Shown here in pieces: positions 6,296-12,999 of a DNA stretch of 13,589 bases (position 1 is its first letter; every line of letters begins with the position of its first letter). The notes beneath the pieces are model-generated. The model did no database searches and was not told where the DNA came from. It saw only the letters and a list, made by a program, of their open reading frames with translations. The stretch spans positions 1-13,589 of the forward strand of contig CAJTYN010000074.1 in the NCBI GenBank assembly GCA_910584115.1, written 5' to 3'. Both the position numbers and the translations under genes were made by a program. The DNA is from an uncultured Lachnospiraceae bacterium (GTDB lineage Bacteria; Bacillota; Clostridia; Lachnospirales; Lachnospiraceae).

Positions 6296-7111
6296 ATGTC
6301 TGATACATTACGGCCGGAAGCGGTCAGAGAGCACCTGCACACAAAATGGCTGGGGCAGGAGCTTTACTATGAAGAGACACTGGACTCCACCAATACCCGC
6401 GCAAAAGCCCTGGCCAGACAGGGAGCGGCCCACGGGACCGTGGTGCTGACGGAGGAGCAGACCGGCGGCAGAGGGCGCATGGGCCGGGGCTGGGTCACGC
6501 CTAAGGGCAGTTCCGTGGCCATGACCTGCATCCTGCGCCCGGAATTTTTGCCCCAGGACGCTTCTATGCTCACGCTGCTGATGGGGCTGTCTGTGGCAAA
6601 AGCCTGCCGGCGGCTCTATCCGCTCAAAGCCCAGATCAAATGGCCCAACGACGTCCTGATCTCCCAGAAAAAGATCTGCGGCATCCTCACAGAGATGGGC
6701 GCGGACCCTGGCCGGATCCACTATGTGGTGATCGGGGTGGGGATCAACGGGAACCTGACAGAGTTTCCCCGGGAGCTGGAAGGTAAAGCCACCAGCCTGC
6801 TAAGAGAACTGGGCGTCCAGATCCGGCGCGCCCCCCTGGCCGCAGCTGTCCTGGAGGAGTTTGAAGAAATGTATGAAGAGTTTTCGGAGCGCCTGGATCT
6901 CTCAGCGTTCAGAGAAGCTTACGATGAGATCTTGATCAGCCGGGGGCGTCCGGTGGCCGTCCGCGGGGCGGCGATGGGCGCGGAGGGCTTAAGAGGCGTG
7001 GCCCGAGGGATCGATGACCGGGGAGAGCTCCTGGTGGAGCGCTCAGACGGGACCGTGGTCCGGGTCAACGCCGGGGAAGTCTCCGTCCGGGGGCTGGACG
7101 GTTATGTGTGA
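6296..7111 (+). CDS. birA: Biotin--[acetyl-CoA-carboxylase] ligase, monofunctional
   Basis: This ligase activates biotin with ATP and attaches it to the lysine of biotin carrier proteins. In 271 residues it shows the DSTN motif (30-33), the biotinyl-AMP loop GGRGRMGR (57-64), KWPND (115-119) with the catalytic lysine, VVIGVGINGN, and a C-terminal SH3-like domain (from about 220: GVARGIDDRGELLVE ... VNAGEVSVRG). Only about 20 residues precede the catalytic domain, so the DNA-binding winged helix of bifunctional BirA repressors is missing: this is a group I enzyme and should not regulate biotin genes itself. It begins three bases after argF and probably shares its transcript; the GGAGG at 6277-6281 is rather far (14 bases) from the start, so coupling to argF translation is likely. 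It is followed by a strong hairpin. Confidence 0.92.
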   Translation: MSDTLRPEAVREHLHTKWLGQELYYEETLDSTNTRAKALARQGAAHGTVVLTEEQTGGRGRMGRGWVTPKGSSVAMTCILRPEFLPQDASMLTLLMGLSVAKACRRLYPLKAQIKWPNDVLISQKKICGILTEMGADPGRIHYVVIGVGINGNLTEFPRELEGKATSLLRELGVQIRRAPLAAAVLEEFEEMYEEFSERLDLSAFREAYDEILISRGRPVAVRGAAMGAEGLRGVARGIDDRGELLVERSDGTVVRVNAGEVSVRGLDGYV

Positions 7112-7115
7112 GAGA

Positions 7116-7165
7116 CATGGACGGCCGCGGAGCATGCCAGCGGGGATGTTCCGCGGCCGTCTGTG
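7116..7165. repeat. Long hairpin between birA and the DUF gene
   Basis: A 12-base perfect inverted repeat, GACGGCCGCGGA (7120-7131) and TCCGCGGCCGTC (7150-7161), extends with G-U and Watson-Crick pairs on both sides to about 20 bp (7116-7135 with 7146-7165), with a loop of about 10 bases. It starts five bases after the birA stop and has no T tract on either strand, so it is not a standard intrinsic terminator. Possible roles are transcript processing, protection of the birA mRNA end, or pausing. Confidence 0.75.
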
Positions 7166-7190
7166 CGGATGATGAGATAGAGAGGATCAT

Positions 7191-7529
7191 ATGTATCAGG
7201 AAAATATCGTGCTCTGCGGCGCGAATGCTTATGAACAGAAATACTATTTTAACCCGGATTTTGCCGCGCTGCCCCCGTCCATCCAGGATGAGCTCCAGAT
7301 CATGTGCGTGCTGTACACGGAGGACGTGGGCGGGATCTTGCTCCTGGAATTTGACGAGGAGGGGAGCCTGCAGTTCAAAGTGGAGGCGATGGAGGCGGAC
7401 GCCCGGTTCGACGAGATCGGGAGCGTGCTGAAGATCAAAGAGATCCGCAGGGAAAAAGAAGAGCTGCTCCAGTCCCTGGAGATGTTCTACCGGGTCTTTT
7501 GTCTGGGAGATGGATGGGAGGATGAGTGA
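7191..7529 (+). CDS. Conserved hypothetical protein (possibly DUF6145 family)
   Basis: This 112-residue, acidic, soluble protein begins MYQENIVLCGANAYEQKYYFN and contains LPPSIQDELQIMCVLYTEDVGGILLLEFDEEG and a C-terminal helix REKEELLQSLEMFYRVFCLG. It has no signal peptide, membrane segment or recognised catalytic motif. I recall a Lachnospiraceae-restricted family of this kind (DUF6145) but cannot confirm the number. It is real rather than a shadow: ribosome site AGAGG at 7181-7185, coding-like composition, and a stop two bases before the start of coaX. Its place between birA and coaX hints at a link to cofactor or housekeeping metabolism, but that is context only. Confidence 0.8.
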   Translation: MYQENIVLCGANAYEQKYYFNPDFAALPPSIQDELQIMCVLYTEDVGGILLLEFDEEGSLQFKVEAMEADARFDEIGSVLKIKEIRREKEELLQSLEMFYRVFCLGDGWEDE

Positions 7530-7531
7530 CA

Positions 7532-8299
7532 ATGATCTTGACCATAGATGTGGGAAATACAAATGTGACGATCGGGGTGTTCGAGGGGAAGGAGCTCAGA
7601 GCGGTCTTCCGTATGACCAGCAGCCCGGTGCGCACGTCGGATGAATACGGGATCTATCTGTGCAGCCTGCTGGAACACCGGGGCATCGATCCGGCTGCGA
7701 TCGAGAACGTGGTGATCAGTTCGGTGGTCCCGGATGTGATGTATTCGCTGAACAGCGCCGTGATCAAATATTTTCAGACACGGCCGATCATCGTAGGCCC
7801 CGGGATCAAGACCGGGATCAAGCTGGTGACGGGAAATCCCAAAGAGATCGGAGCCGACCGGATCGTGGACGCGGTGGCGGCGTATACCCTGTACGGGGGG
7901 CCGGTGCTGGTGGTGGATTTCGGTACGGCGACCACCTACGATCTGATCTTAGAGGACGGGAGTTTTACGGCGGGCATCACCTCCCCGGGGATCCGCATAA
8001 GCGCGAAGGCCCTGTGGGAAGATACGGCGAAGCTCCCGAAGATCGAGATCCGCAAGCCTAAGTCCATCCTGGCAAAAGATACGATCACCAGCATGCAGGC
8101 GGGCCTTGTCTACGGCTATATCGGCCAGACGGAGTACATCATCCAGAAAGTCAAGGAGGAATCCGGGCTGAAAGACCTGCGGGTGGTGGCCACCGGCGGC
8201 CTGGGCAAGATCATCGCCGACGAGACGGATGCCATAGAGATCTACGACAACAAGCTCACGCTCAAAGGCTTAAGGCTCATCTATGAAAAGAACCGCTAG
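7532..8299 (+). CDS. coaX: Type III pantothenate kinase
   Basis: CoaX phosphorylates pantothenate in the first step of coenzyme A synthesis; type III enzymes belong to the ASKHA fold and need a monovalent cation. The 255-residue protein has the phosphate-1 motif DVGNTN (6-11), GADRIVDA (107-114) for pantothenate/dimer contacts, the DFGTATTYD motif (from Asp129), GITSPGI and the adenosine-region glycines in VVATGGLGKII. A GTG two codons upstream (7526) is possible, but ATG at 7532 is preferred: GGGAGG at 7516-7521 then sits ten bases away, and MILTIDVGNTN matches the usual family start. It overlaps dusB by 17 bases at its 3' end. Confidence 0.94.
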   Translation: MILTIDVGNTNVTIGVFEGKELRAVFRMTSSPVRTSDEYGIYLCSLLEHRGIDPAAIENVVISSVVPDVMYSLNSAVIKYFQTRPIIVGPGIKTGIKLVTGNPKEIGADRIVDAVAAYTLYGGPVLVVDFGTATTYDLILEDGSFTAGITSPGIRISAKALWEDTAKLPKIEIRKPKSILAKDTITSMQAGLVYGYIGQTEYIIQKVKEESGLKDLRVVATGGLGKIIADETDAIEIYDNKLTLKGLRLIYEKNR

Positions 8300-9275
8300 A
8301 GAGACTCAAAAAAAGCAGACGCCCGTGAAGATCGGGAACGTGGAACTGGAGAACCCGATCGTGCTGGCGCCGATGGCGGGCGTGACGGATCTGCCTTTTC
8401 GCCTTCTGTGCAGGGAACAGCAGGCGGGACTACTATGCATGGAGATGGTCAGCGCGAAAGCGATCCTCTACGGCAACAAGAACACGGAAAAGCTCATGGA
8501 GATCCATCCGAAAGAGCATCCCGTCTCCCTCCAGCTCTTCGGCAACGATCCGAAGATCATCAGCGAGATGGCAAAGCGGATCGAGGAGCGGCCCTTCGAC
8601 ATCCTGGATCTGAACATGGGCTGCCCCGTGCCGAAGGTGGTCAACAACCGGGAGGGATCGGCGCTCCTCAAAGACCCTGCCCTGATCGGAAAGATCGTGG
8701 AGGCGACGGCGCGCGTCCTCAAAAAGCCGGTGACAGTGAAGATCCGCAAAGGCTTCGACGGGGAGGACATCGACATCGCCCAGATCGCCCGCATCATCCA
8801 GGAGAGCGGCGGGGCGGCGGTCACGGTCCACGGGCGCACCCGGGAACAGTATTATGCGGGGAAAGCCGACTGGGAGGCCATCCACCGTGTAAAAGAAGCC
8901 GTCTCCATCCCGGTGATCGGAAACGGGGACGTGGACTCCCCCGAAAAGGCGGAAGAGATGTTCGCCCAGACGGGCTGTGACGCCGTCATGATCGGCCGGG
9001 CGGCTCGGGGAAATCCCTGGATCTTCGCACGGACCCGCGCCTATCTGATGGAAGGGATCCGTCAGCCCCTCCCGGATAAAAACGAGATCCGCCGGATGAT
9101 CCTGCGCCACGGGCGGCTGCTGGCGGACTGTAAAGGGGAGTACACCGGCATGCGGGAGATGCGCAAGCATGTGGCCTGGTACACCGCCGGGATGCCCCAC
9201 AGCGCCAGGCTGCGCCGGGAGGTCAATACATTGGAGACGTATGGACAGCTGGAGCTGCTGATGGAGAGGATGTAG
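8283..9275 (+). CDS. dusB: tRNA-dihydrouridine synthase, DusB type
   Basis: This FMN enzyme reduces specific uridines in tRNA to dihydrouridine with NADPH. The 330-residue TIM barrel shows APMAGVTDLPFR (29-40, FMN binding), DLNMGCPVPKVV with catalytic Cys114, VTVKIRKGFD, VHGRTREQYY (His183-Arg185) and the phosphate-binding segments IGNGDV and MIGRAARGNPWIF. The C-terminal helical RNA-binding domain is present (GEYTGMREMRKHVAWYTAGMPHSARLR). The start lies 17 bases inside coaX; the ribosome site is weak (TAAGG at 8271-8275), consistent with translational coupling. An uncharacterised 9-10-residue lysine-rich lead precedes the barrel. Gene order coaX-dusB is a familiar housekeeping pairing in Firmicutes. 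Confidence 0.93.
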   Translation: MKRTARETQKKQTPVKIGNVELENPIVLAPMAGVTDLPFRLLCREQQAGLLCMEMVSAKAILYGNKNTEKLMEIHPKEHPVSLQLFGNDPKIISEMAKRIEERPFDILDLNMGCPVPKVVNNREGSALLKDPALIGKIVEATARVLKKPVTVKIRKGFDGEDIDIAQIARIIQESGGAAVTVHGRTREQYYAGKADWEAIHRVKEAVSIPVIGNGDVDSPEKAEEMFAQTGCDAVMIGRAARGNPWIFARTRAYLMEGIRQPLPDKNEIRRMILRHGRLLADCKGEYTGMREMRKHVAWYTAGMPHSARLRREVNTLETYGQLELLMERM

Positions 9276-9302
9276 GGACTGTGAAGGGAGGATGTGGGTT
9301 TT

Positions 9303-9863
9303 ATGGCACTGGCAAGAGATAGATATCGGAAGGATGAGAAGATAGACGGCGTCATATATGATATGTCGCCATCGCCGGATTTCAGGCACGGGGTCGTGGA
9401 TGGCAATATCTATACGATCATCAAAAATGGGTTGAAAGACAGTCTGTGTCTCGTGTTCATGGAAAACCTGGATTACAGATATCATCCAGAGGAAAATGAC
9501 GACTATGTAGTCCCCGATATCATGGTGGCCTGCGACAGGAAATATCTCAAAGGCGGCAGTTACAGCGGCGTGCCTGCATTTATCGCGGAGACATTGAGTC
9601 CGTCTACCGCGTTGCGGGACCGGACTGTGAAAAAAGAGATCTATGAAAAGGCAGGGGTCAGCGAATATTGGATCCTCTCCCCCCAGGGAAGATCCGTGGA
9701 GATCTATCATCTGGAAAATGGAAGATATGTGTTAAGATATAGTCACATCCTGCAGGATGATCCGGACGAAGACGACTATAATGCCCAGACGGTGATCGCC
9801 CTGCGGAGATTTCCGCATATAGAGATGAGACTGTGCGAGATCTTCGAGGGGGTGGATCAGTAG
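9303..9863 (+). CDS. Uma2-family (DUF820) PD-(D/E)XK nuclease-like protein
   Basis: Uma2 proteins have a restriction-endonuclease-like fold; their biological role is unproven. In this 186-residue protein the family core is clear: DDYVVPDIMVACDR (the PD motif), then GVPAFIAETLSPSTALRDRTVKKEIYEKAGVSEYWILSPQGRSVEIYHL, which corresponds to the (V)E(V)LSPST...D...K...Y..AGV.EYW(I) signature. The catalytic-type acidic residues and lysines are present, although the usual VEV before LSPST reads AET. ATG at 9303 is preferred over GTG at 9294 because AAGGGAGG lies at 9284-9291. The gene is visibly more A/T rich than its neighbours, with more AGA, ATA and AAT codons, suggesting later acquisition. It is the last gene before a terminator and may be read through from dusB; no separate promoter is obvious. 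Confidence 0.82.
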   Translation: MALARDRYRKDEKIDGVIYDMSPSPDFRHGVVDGNIYTIIKNGLKDSLCLVFMENLDYRYHPEENDDYVVPDIMVACDRKYLKGGSYSGVPAFIAETLSPSTALRDRTVKKEIYEKAGVSEYWILSPQGRSVEIYHLENGRYVLRYSHILQDDPDEDDYNAQTVIALRRFPHIEMRLCEIFEGVDQ

Positions 9864-9887
9864 CACAGGGAATATTTTTGCACAGTA

Positions 9888-9930
9888 AAAAAGAGAGGGG
9901 CTGTCCGGAGACAGATCCGCCTCTCTTTTT
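9888..9930. terminator. Bidirectional intrinsic terminator between convergent genes
   Basis: AAAAAGAGAGG (9888-9898) pairs perfectly with CCTCTCTTTTT (9920-9930), and the inner CTGTC/GACAG (9901-9905 with 9910-9914) closes on a CGGA tetraloop-like turn. Both strands end in a T run, so it should stop transcription from the Uma2 gene and from mutS2. Confidence 0.88.
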
Positions 9931-9934
9931 GGCC

Positions 9935-12310
9935 TCATTTAAATTCCACGATAGTCACGCCGGAATCTCCTTCCCCCATGCCGCCCAGGCGGTAGGATTT
10001 CACATGTTTCTGGCGTTTCAGGTAGTCGTGGACGCCTTTTCGCAGGGCGCCGGTCCCTTTTCCGTGGACGATCCGCACCTGGCTTAAGTGGGCCAGATAG
10101 GCGTCGTCCAGATATTTATCCAGCAGGGCGATGGCTTCGTCCACGGTCTTTCCCAGGAGCTGGAGCTCGGTGGAGATCCCGGCGGATTTGGAGACTTTGA
10201 TCTTGCCGGTGCCGGTACGGCTCATGGCTGGGCCGGTGATCACGGGCTCGTCCAGGAGCTCCAGGTCGGAGATGTTGACCTGTGAACGCAGGATCCCCAT
10301 CTGTACGAACAGGTTGCCTTTCCCGTCGGGCAGGCTGCTGACGGTGCCTTTTAAGTTCATGGAGAGGACTCTTACGCTGTCGCCCAGATGCAGTTCGGAA
10401 GGTTTTAACTTCTTCTTGGGCTGGGTATCCTTCTTCTGGACCATCTTGTCCTCCACCTGGTCCATCTTCTTGCGTAGACGCTGCCGCTCTTTTTCCACGG
10501 CGGAGAGGTCCACATGGTTTTTCTGGAACTTGTGGTAGAGTTTGATGGACTGGTCGGCGTAATCTTTGGCGTCCTGGAGGATCTTCCGCGCTTCTTCGTT
10601 GGCGTTCTGGAGGATCTTTTCTTTTTGCTTTTCCTGTTTTTCCAGCTTTTCATCCAGCTTGGCTTTCAGGCGGCTGATCTCCTGTTTGTATTGTTCGATC
10701 TGAGTGCGCTCCCGTTCGATGGTGATCCGTTTTTCCTCCAGGTCGGAGATCACATCCTCCAGGGACTCGTCCTGCGCGCCGATCTGCTGGCGAGCTTTCT
10801 CGATCAGGAAGTCGGGCAGGCCCAGCTTGGAGGAGATGGCGAAGGCGTTGCTCTTTCCGGGGACGCCGATCAGCAGCCGGTAGGTGGGACGCAGGGTCTC
10901 CACGTCGAACTCGCAGGAGGCGTTCTCCACTCCCGGGGTGGAGAGGGCGTAGACCTTCAGCTCGCTGTAATGGGTGGTGGCCATGGTGCGGATCCCCCGC
11001 TCGTGGAGATGGGAGAGGATGGCGATGGCCAGGGCCGCTCCTTCCGTGGGGTCCGTGCCCGCGCCCAGCTCGTCGAATAAGACCAGGGACTGGGGATCCG
11101 CCTTTTCGATAAAGGAGACTACGTTGGTCATGTGGGAGGAAAAGGTGCTCAGGCTCTGCTCGATGCTCTGTTCGTCGCCGATGTCGGCGTAGACCTCCTC
11201 GAAAACGGACAGCTCGCTGCGGTCCGCCGCGGGGATGTGCAGGCCGGACTGTCCCATCAGTGTCAAAAGTCCTACGGTCTTCATGGAGACGGTCTTTCCG
11301 CCCGTGTTCGGGCCGGTGACTATCAGCAGATCGAAATCGTCGCCTAAACGGACGTCGATGGGGACGGCCTTTTTTTGTGGGATCAGCGGGTGCCTGGCTT
11401 TTCGCAGGCTGATCCTCTTTTCCTCATTGAAGATCGGCGCGGTGGCGTTCTGGTCCATGGCCAGGGAGGCCCGGGCAAAGATGAAATCCAGCTCGGCCAT
11501 GACCGTAAGGTCCGTCTCGATCTCTTCTTGGCTGGCGGCGGCCTGTTCGCTGAGTGTGGCCAGCACGGCCTCGATCTCCTGCTGTTCCCGGATCTCCAGT
11601 TCCCGGATGTCGTTGTTGAGCTTTACGATGGCCATGGGTTCGATGAACAGGGTGGCGCCTGTGGAGGACTGGTCGTGGATCATGCCGGGGACCTGGTTCT
11701 TATACTCGGCTTTCACAGGGAGGCAGTAACGCCCGCTGCGCATGGTGATCAGGCTGTCCTGGAGATAGGTGCGGGCGCTGCCGTTTACGATGGAATGGAG
11801 CTGGGTGTGGATCCGGTCGTTGGTGTTCTTGAGTTCCCTGCGCACCTGCCGCAGCTTGGGACTGGCGTCGTCGCTGATCTCCTCCGGCGAGAGGATGCAG
11901 CGGCGGATCTCAGAGGAGAGGGGAAAGAGCGGCTCCAGGGAATCGAACAGGGCGCTCAGGCAGTCAGGCGCGGCATCGTCCCGGCTGGGGCGGCCATAAG
12001 ACTTTACCCGGCCGGTGTTCTCCAGGAGGGCGCAGATGTCCAGAAGCTCCATGACGGACAGGGCGCTGCCCACCTCCAGGCGTTTGAGGGAGCCGCGGAC
12101 ATCCTTTACGCTCCCGAAGGAGATGCTCCCTTTCTGGAAGAGCCTGGAGAGGGCATGGGAGGTCTGAAGCTGCATGCTCTCGATGCGCTGCAGGTCTGTG
12201 AGGGGCTTTAGGCGGCGGCAGGCGTCTTTTCCCATGGATGAAGATGCCTTGCCGACTAAAAGGTCGATGATCTTCGTATATTCAAGTGCGGATATTGCTC
12301 TGCGATCCAT
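9935..12310 (-). CDS. mutS2: MutS2 family ATPase with C-terminal Smr domain
   Basis: MutS2 is a MutS relative without mismatch-recognition domains; in different bacteria it limits recombination or, as RqcU, splits collided ribosomes. The 791-residue protein has the N-terminal core and clamp (MDRRAISALEYTKIIDLL onward), Walker A GPNTGGKT (333-340), Walker B LVLFDELGAGTD (Asp413-Glu414), a long coiled coil (about 515-640), a KOW-like segment (HLGDSVRVLSMNLKGTVSSLPDGKGN), and an Smr domain (about 715-791) with HGKGTGALRKGV (His749). The usual Smr LDLRG motif reads LQLLG here (716-720). The start at 12310 follows GAGGT at 12319-12323 (eight bases); the longer frame to 12424 would begin with an implausible leader and run over the perR promoter. 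It diverges from perR and converges on the Uma2 gene. Confidence 0.93.
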   Translation of the reverse strand: MDRRAISALEYTKIIDLLVGKASSSMGKDACRRLKPLTDLQRIESMQLQTSHALSRLFQKGSISFGSVKDVRGSLKRLEVGSALSVMELLDICALLENTGRVKSYGRPSRDDAAPDCLSALFDSLEPLFPLSSEIRRCILSPEEISDDASPKLRQVRRELKNTNDRIHTQLHSIVNGSARTYLQDSLITMRSGRYCLPVKAEYKNQVPGMIHDQSSTGATLFIEPMAIVKLNNDIRELEIREQQEIEAVLATLSEQAAASQEEIETDLTVMAELDFIFARASLAMDQNATAPIFNEEKRISLRKARHPLIPQKKAVPIDVRLGDDFDLLIVTGPNTGGKTVSMKTVGLLTLMGQSGLHIPAADRSELSVFEEVYADIGDEQSIEQSLSTFSSHMTNVVSFIEKADPQSLVLFDELGAGTDPTEGAALAIAILSHLHERGIRTMATTHYSELKVYALSTPGVENASCEFDVETLRPTYRLLIGVPGKSNAFAISSKLGLPDFLIEKARQQIGAQDESLEDVISDLEEKRITIERERTQIEQYKQEISRLKAKLDEKLEKQEKQKEKILQNANEEARKILQDAKDYADQSIKLYHKFQKNHVDLSAVEKERQRLRKKMDQVEDKMVQKKDTQPKKKLKPSELHLGDSVRVLSMNLKGTVSSLPDGKGNLFVQMGILRSQVNISDLELLDEPVITGPAMSRTGTGKIKVSKSAGISTELQLLGKTVDEAIALLDKYLDDAYLAHLSQVRIVHGKGTGALRKGVHDYLKRQKHVKSYRLGGMGEGDSGVTIVEFK

Positions 12311-12345
12311 TTTTATAAACCTCGATTCATGATGGTATTTTAGAT

Positions 12346-12374
12346 ATTTTACCCTATTTATGGATGGATGAAAA
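12346..12374 (-). promoter_or_regulatory. Probable mutS2 promoter
   Basis: On the minus strand TTTTCA (12374-12369) and TAAAAT (12351-12346) are spaced by 17 bases, about 35 bases before the mutS2 start. It is separate from, and back to back with, the perR promoter. Confidence 0.5.
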
Positions 12375-12395
12375 GAGATAAAAATGAAAAAGCTA

Positions 12396-12424
12396 TTGAC
12401 AGGCGGGGAAAAAAGTCCTATCAT
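12396..12424 (+). promoter_or_regulatory. perR promoter
   Basis: A perfect -35 TTGACA (12396-12401) and a -10 TATCAT (12419-12424) with a 17-base spacer. Transcription should start near 12431, inside the palindrome described next. Confidence 0.85.
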
Positions 12425-12428
12425 GATC

Positions 12429-12447
12429 GATAACAGTTATTGTTATC
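12429..12447 (+). promoter_or_regulatory. Fur/PerR-type operator of perR (autoregulation)
   Basis: GATAACAGTTATTGTTATC is a 9-1-9 palindrome with one mismatched pair, the same layout as the classical 19-bp Fur box and overlapping the 7-1-7 PerR box. It begins four bases after the -10 and would cover the transcription start, so the bound repressor should block initiation. It matches the operator before the rubrerythrin gene at 14 of 19 positions. Confidence 0.82.
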
Positions 12448-12477
12448 AGATACATCACGCCGGGTAAGGAGGGCAGG

Positions 12478-12861
12478 ATGGGGGCATTGAAATACAGCCG
12501 GCAGAGAGAGTCGATCAAAGAGTTCCTGCAGGGGCGGGAAGACCATCCCACTGCTGATATGATCTATGAGAGTGTACGGCGGATATACCCGAATATCAGT
12601 CTGGGGACCGTGTACCGGAATCTGTCGCTGCTGGTCAGTATCGGAGAGATCGCGAAGATCTCCACGCCGGAAGGGGCAGACCGTTTTGACGCCAGGCTAT
12701 CCCCCCATAATCATTTTATCTGCAGGCGGTGCCATAGAGTCATGGATCTTGAGATGGAGAACCTCGATCACATCATGGAGAAAGCGAGGGCGGGGGCTCC
12801 GGGCGCGATCGACGGTTATACGGTACATTTTTTCGGCTTATGCAGGGAATGTACGAAATAA
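12478..12861 (+). CDS. perR: PerR-type peroxide-sensing Fur-family repressor
   Basis: PerR binds DNA with Fe or Mn in its sensing site and is inactivated when peroxide oxidises the iron-ligating histidines. The 127-residue protein has the winged helix (DHPTADMIYESVRRIYPNISLGTVYRNLSLL, 22-52) and the dimerisation/metal domain. By spacing every ligand of Bacillus PerR is present with a constant offset of 14: His23 (H37), Asp71 (D85), His77 (H91), His79 (H93), Asp90 (D104), and structural-zinc cysteines Cys82, Cys85, Cys122, Cys125. Asp at the D104 position is the feature that favours PerR over Fur or Zur. The start is set by AAGGAGGG at 12466-12473. It has its own promoter with a palindromic operator and lies just before a rubrerythrin gene with a matching operator, which fits a peroxide-defence role. 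Metal preference in vivo is inferred. An iron-sensing Fur remains a less likely alternative. Confidence 0.88.
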   Translation: MGALKYSRQRESIKEFLQGREDHPTADMIYESVRRIYPNISLGTVYRNLSLLVSIGEIAKISTPEGADRFDARLSPHNHFICRRCHRVMDLEMENLDHIMEKARAGAPGAIDGYTVHFFGLCRECTK

Positions 12862-12896
12862 TGAACAATGTGCAGGAAAATAAAGGAAAGATCATA

Positions 12897-12925
12897 TTGA
12901 CAAACTGCCGCGCATGTGGTAGATT
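12897..12925 (+). promoter_or_regulatory. Rubrerythrin gene promoter
   Basis: A perfect TTGACA (12897-12902) and TAGATT (12920-12925) with a 17-base spacer, 75 bases before the start codon. This gives the gene its own promoter downstream of perR. Confidence 0.8.
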
Positions 12926-12930
12926 AAAAC

Positions 12931-12949
12931 GGTAATAGTTCCTATTATC
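12931..12949 (+). promoter_or_regulatory. PerR-type operator of the rubrerythrin gene
   Basis: GGTAATAGTTCCTATTATC is a 9-1-9 palindrome with two mismatched pairs, beginning five bases after the -10, the same position as the operator of perR. It agrees with that operator at 14 of 19 positions. Repression by the adjacent PerR-type protein is the natural reading. Confidence 0.78.
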
Positions 12950-12999
12950 AAAATATTTGCAACGTTATAAAACATCATATCATAAAAGGAGAGAAAAAA

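Noticed and set aside
7526..7531. GTG start for coaX at 7526
   Set aside because: Only four bases from the GGGAGG site; the ATG at 7532 has better spacing and gives the usual family N-terminus.
8433..9710. 425-codon minus-strand frame opposite dusB and the Uma2 gene
   Set aside because: Spans two convincing plus-strand genes with clear motifs; its own translation is low-complexity and shows no domain.
11375..12211. 278-codon plus-strand frame within mutS2
   Set aside because: Antisense shadow of MutS2; glycine/aspartate-rich with no motif and no start signal.
12311..12424. Longer MutS2 start at 12424
   Set aside because: It adds 38 residues not found in the family and covers the divergent promoters; the ATG at 12310 has GAGGT at proper spacing.
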